Shown here piece after piece: positions 60,825 to 64,000 of a DNA stretch of 64,000 nt (the first letter of the stretch is position 1; each line of letters opens with the position of its first letter). The notes beneath the pieces were generated by a model. The model did no database searches. It was not told where the DNA came from and worked only from the letters and a program-made list of their open reading frames with translations. Made by a program: the position numbers and the translations under genes. Source of the stretch: Strix aluco (taxonomy: Eukaryota; Chordata; Aves; Strigiformes; Strigidae); NCBI RefSeq assembly GCF_031877795.1, contig NC_133935.1:84202748-84266747 (forward strand). Direction: 5' to 3'.

Positions 60825-63800
60825 CTGAAAACGCCAACAAACACCCAAACAAGCACGAAACTTTTCTTCAAAATATTGGGGTCGAGTCAGCTGCCATGCA
60901 TTTCGCTTAAGGATAGAGCATTAAAGGAACTCAATATTCTTGCAAAGAGAGGCGATTTGGAGGAAGCCCTGCTCTGATTTCTCTCTTCTGTTTAGATTCG
61001 TATACCAACGCCAAAATGTCGATGACTAAAGCAACACGAATATTACGCTATCATATTATTTACCTACGGTGGGGGGAGATAAAGAGTTTTAACGGAGTGA
61101 AAGCAAGTAAGAAAAACTCGACTTCAAAGCAAAAACTAATTATGTGTTTTACTAATTACATTTTAAAAAGATACACAGGGCATTACCAACGAACCCTGCA
61201 AAACTGAAAACACAACTGTGTCTCAGGCTGCCTTGGCCTGGAAAAGAGCTCCCGAGAATTACCAAGGGATTCCTGCTTCCCGCAAACACAGCGCCACTAA
61301 TATTCTCCAGATTTGCTGGCCCTGCTACGAACCATCTCAAGAAAATGTTTACATTAAAGTCGGGTTCAGCTAGGAGGTCAGCTAACTTTAAGGCTTTAAG
61401 AAATCAGCAGCCGTCTTGTCTCCCTAGCAGTGCAGGGGGATGGGGAAGGTTGTTTTTTTTTTTTTGAAAAAAAGAAAATCATTAACTTGCTGCATGGACA
61501 AAACCTCAGTTTTTCACTCCGCTTCATTTGCTGTCAGTGATGTGAAAGTTTTGGGGTTTTTTTCTCCCTGTCTTTAGGCATCCATCAATAAATTGTCAGC
61601 ACATCTCCAAAGTTTCTGCATACTTCAAAGCTGCTTTTAGACTAAGCCACGACATGTCACGTTTTAAACCTGTAATGAAAATAACAGGTATTATCTCACA
61701 CAATTAGCTGCGATTTTTATCAGGTTTCTGACTTTCGAACTGCACGTGTATATCAAGTAAACAAGATAAGGAATTTATATTGTACGTATTCAGCCTTTAT
61801 TCTTTAAAAATTGCTTCGATGAACACCAAGTGGATGTCAGATGATTTTCTGTTTCATTCTGTACCACACAAGAATCAATACAATCTGGTTTTATTTGAGC
61901 CAGGCTCCTAAGCTTATGTCTTATTTACATCTCGCAACTGATAAATGATAGCAATAAAAGTGTGGCATTCCACAGGAAGAAAGTGAGATTACACTTCATC
62001 TAATTGTTTAAACTACGAGAAACAGTATTCCCAGTTGGAAATAAATACCTTAAAGGCTTCCACTGGTGTAACTGCATTGCAAAGGTCTAACAACTCTATG
62101 CTGAGCAAGAACGGCTGCAAATACAACAAAAAGCTTTTTTTTTCTGTATTTTTTTATAGCTATGTATACATGTAAACATGTCAGAAAAACCCAGCCTTCG
62201 TTCAAGGTTCTTAGTAATAATTAAAAAACCTCTACAGCAGTGTCTGCGTAAGAGACTGTTCATGTGCACTGTTAAATAAAATCAGATGCATGTTAGCAAA
62301 GAGCATGAAGGCAACTGTTAATATTTGCTTCTACCACAAAATGCGTTTAGCAGATCCAGGGTTATACACAGGGTACAACTTGCGGCAACTGTCCCACGAG
62401 ATATGAACTTGCATTGTGGTTGATCAAATTTTTTGGTTTTTTATTTGAATCCCAGAACCAGTTCCTAACAGCACACAACAGAGAGAAGGGAAATACCTGC
62501 AGTGTGTTCTGGTTCTGTCTCATTAACTTTAATTTATCTCTGTACTAAGTGCAACTATTTTACCGAGAAAAAAAAGCATGAGCACACATGTGTGAGCTAC
62601 GCAGGTAAAAAGAGAGGTAGAAACTGACAAGTAAAATCCAAATTAGAAATAATTTGTGCACAGAAATAATCTGAGTCAGTTAGAAGACTGAGTTAGCACA
62701 AGGAATGGATGCAAAAAACTTTTGGAAAGGAATTGTTACTGTCCATTTTTAACTCGCAAAGTTACCCTTTCTGCAGGGTCTGACTCTTTCAAGCAACTCC
62801 TTTTCCTGCTCAATGAATCCCAAAATGATTTCCAAAGCTTTCACTCATTTTGACACAAAGGATACAGGAGACTGTTTAGACTTCTAATAAGCCAGGAGCC
62901 GTTAAAGCTGCACAGTACTGTTAAACACTGGATGGCGGCAGCCAAGAAAACAATTCCTTGGAGAGGAAAACAGCCAGCATGTGCCCTCGTGTAGGAATCA
63001 CATACCAGAGGAAAGGAACTTTTTTGGGCTGGCGTGTGACGTGACTGTGAGATGCACAGAGGGGCTCCATTTCTCTGGCGTGCCCCTGGAACTGGAAAAG
63101 GGGCATTTAATTCAGCCACCCAACCTCACCGTCACCTGCCAAAGAGCTCAGTGCTTGGCAAGTGCTGGTATTGCTGTCATCCGGCAATTACTAATAAATG
63201 TTAGTGACATATTAACATTGAAACCTTCGGAAAGTTATGCAGAAAGATTTTTTAATTCTACTAGAAATGTTTCTTCTTTTTTTTTTTTTTCTCCTCTACT
63301 AGAAAAAGTCAGAGCTCCTTAGAAGTGCATATAAAATTGTGTTCATCTAAAGTCCAGTAATCTCTAACTATACCATAACAAGGGAAAGAGCACAGCGCAG
63401 TAATTAACACATCACTACCATATTTCTTCCAATTCAGCAAATTTACAGCTGAAAACAATTCTGTGTAACCCAATTTAATTACATTAAAAATTACGCAACT
63501 TATTTTATTAAAATGGGATTGATTGCTCTACAAAGAATTTAGATCCAACAATGACCTTCTGTGCTACTGTAAAAGGTGTTCAAAACCCAATGAACATACA
63601 ATGAAGGCTCTAAACCAGAAACTAATTAGCTCACACACAAAATATTAAATCTGTTTCACAAATTATGTAAATCATATAAAAAATGAGGTATAATACCAAT
63701 GGCAAACTTTATAGTGCCAAAATGGAATAAGCTGTATGTATACCTGCCTTCAAATTAACTAAAGCAATTATACTGTAAAATCATTAGCCCAAGACATAGT

Positions 63801-64000
63801 TTAAAGTCAGGCTTTAATAACTTAATGCTACATGTATTTTCTAACCACAGAAAAAGCATTACATACGTTTACACTTCCCACCAAATTTAGAAGAGGTTAT
63901 GCTGCATTACAGGAAAAATAAAGCATTAAAAAAAAAAAGAAGGAAAAAAAAAGAGGAATGCCGAAAATGTTTTCTGCAGAAAATATGCACAAAATCAGAC

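Larger units (their letters stand above)
640..64000 (-). other. TAF3: TAF3 gene, 3' portion (TFIID subunit 3)
   Basis: TAF3 is a subunit of the general transcription factor TFIID in the nucleus. Its N-terminal histone fold pairs with TAF10, and its C-terminal PHD finger binds histone H3 trimethylated on lysine 4, anchoring TFIID at active promoters (family knowledge). Five coding exons are visible on the minus strand, all with GT-AG introns and phases that join without a stop. Together they encode about 791 residues; the human protein has about 930. The missing roughly 140 residues correspond to exons 1-2 with the histone fold, which I did not find. Intron sizes from 3' to 5' are 752 bp, 3757 bp, 16998 bp, 4993 bp and more than 32.4 kb. 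The 3' boundary rests on a poly(A) signal guess. Confidence 0.93.
31518..64000 (-). other. TAF3: TAF3 intron 2 (partial)
   Basis: At least 32.4 kb of phase-1 intron extends to the window edge. It holds CR1 pieces (46171-46955 minus, 47878-48453 plus and 55431-55540 plus), SINE-like remnants, simple repeats (34686-34719 and 37681-37737), short duplications and a candidate cassette exon (60750-60824). I see no gene, RNA or named repeat in 32720-34680, 34720-35520, 35630-37680, 37740-46170, 48460-55430, 55860-56650 or 57270-60740. From 60830 to 64000 there is likewise nothing I can name. Open frames of 60-145 codons scattered through it have no recognisable family or splice context. Confidence 0.85.

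Noticed and set aside
62981-63322. 113-codon plus frame
   Set aside because: No family resemblance, no splice or promoter context, and ordinary intron composition.
31518-64000. TAF3 exons 1-2 (histone fold)
   Set aside because: I looked on the minus strand for the histone-fold and downstream YIPDYLPP-type peptides and found none. They probably lie beyond the window, though a manual scan could miss a short exon.
1-64000. tRNA, rRNA, microRNA, snoRNA or CRISPR features
   Set aside because: No cloverleaf, rRNA stretch, clear miRNA hairpin or spaced repeat array was seen. The hairpins at 25495 and 26272 are too short for a miRNA precursor.

Overview
This is vertebrate nuclear DNA, almost certainly from a bird. 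It carries one recognisable protein-coding gene with large introns and GT-AG junctions. The repeats are fragments of CR1 LINEs (chicken repeat 1), one solo endogenous-retrovirus LTR of a type I associate with neoavian birds, and faint old amniote SINE-like pieces. Nothing prokaryotic is present.

The gene is TAF3 (TFIID subunit 3, TAF140) on the minus strand, 3' end toward base 1. Five coding exons can be placed to the base, numbered as in the mammalian gene: exon 3 (29701-31517, 1817 nt), exon 4 (24625-24707, 83 nt), exon 5 (7371-7626, 256 nt), exon 6 (3507-3613, 107 nt) and exon 7 (coding part 2640-2754). All phases join without a stop and give about 791 residues. They run from the acidic/Pro-Ser region through the Lys/Glu-rich middle and a proline linker to the C-terminal PHD finger that reads H3K4me3. 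The N-terminal histone-fold exons (1-2) were not found and should lie beyond base 64000. The 3' UTR runs down from 2639, with candidate poly(A) signals at 1287-1292 and 663-668.

Layout by increasing coordinate: 1-640 gene-flanking DNA; 640-2639 3' UTR; 2640-2754 exon 7; 752-bp intron; exon 6; 3.76-kb intron with a CR1 3' end and a GC-rich block; exon 5; 17.0-kb intron with a young CR1, an ancient CR1, a 1065-bp solo LTR with ATGGC target duplication and SINE remnants; exon 4; 5.0-kb intron; exon 3; then at least 32.5 kb of intron 2 with an inverted pair of CR1s, another CR1 end and SINE remnants. Intron 2 also holds a 75-nt exon-like segment at 60750-60824. It has good splice sites and the correct phase to be an in-frame TAF3 cassette exon, and it is the most interesting unexplained signal.

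From known synteny I would expect GATA3 beyond base 1 and ATP5F1C/KIN beyond base 64000; neither is in the window. Most other open frames here are chance frames in introns or shadows of TAF3 and repeats.
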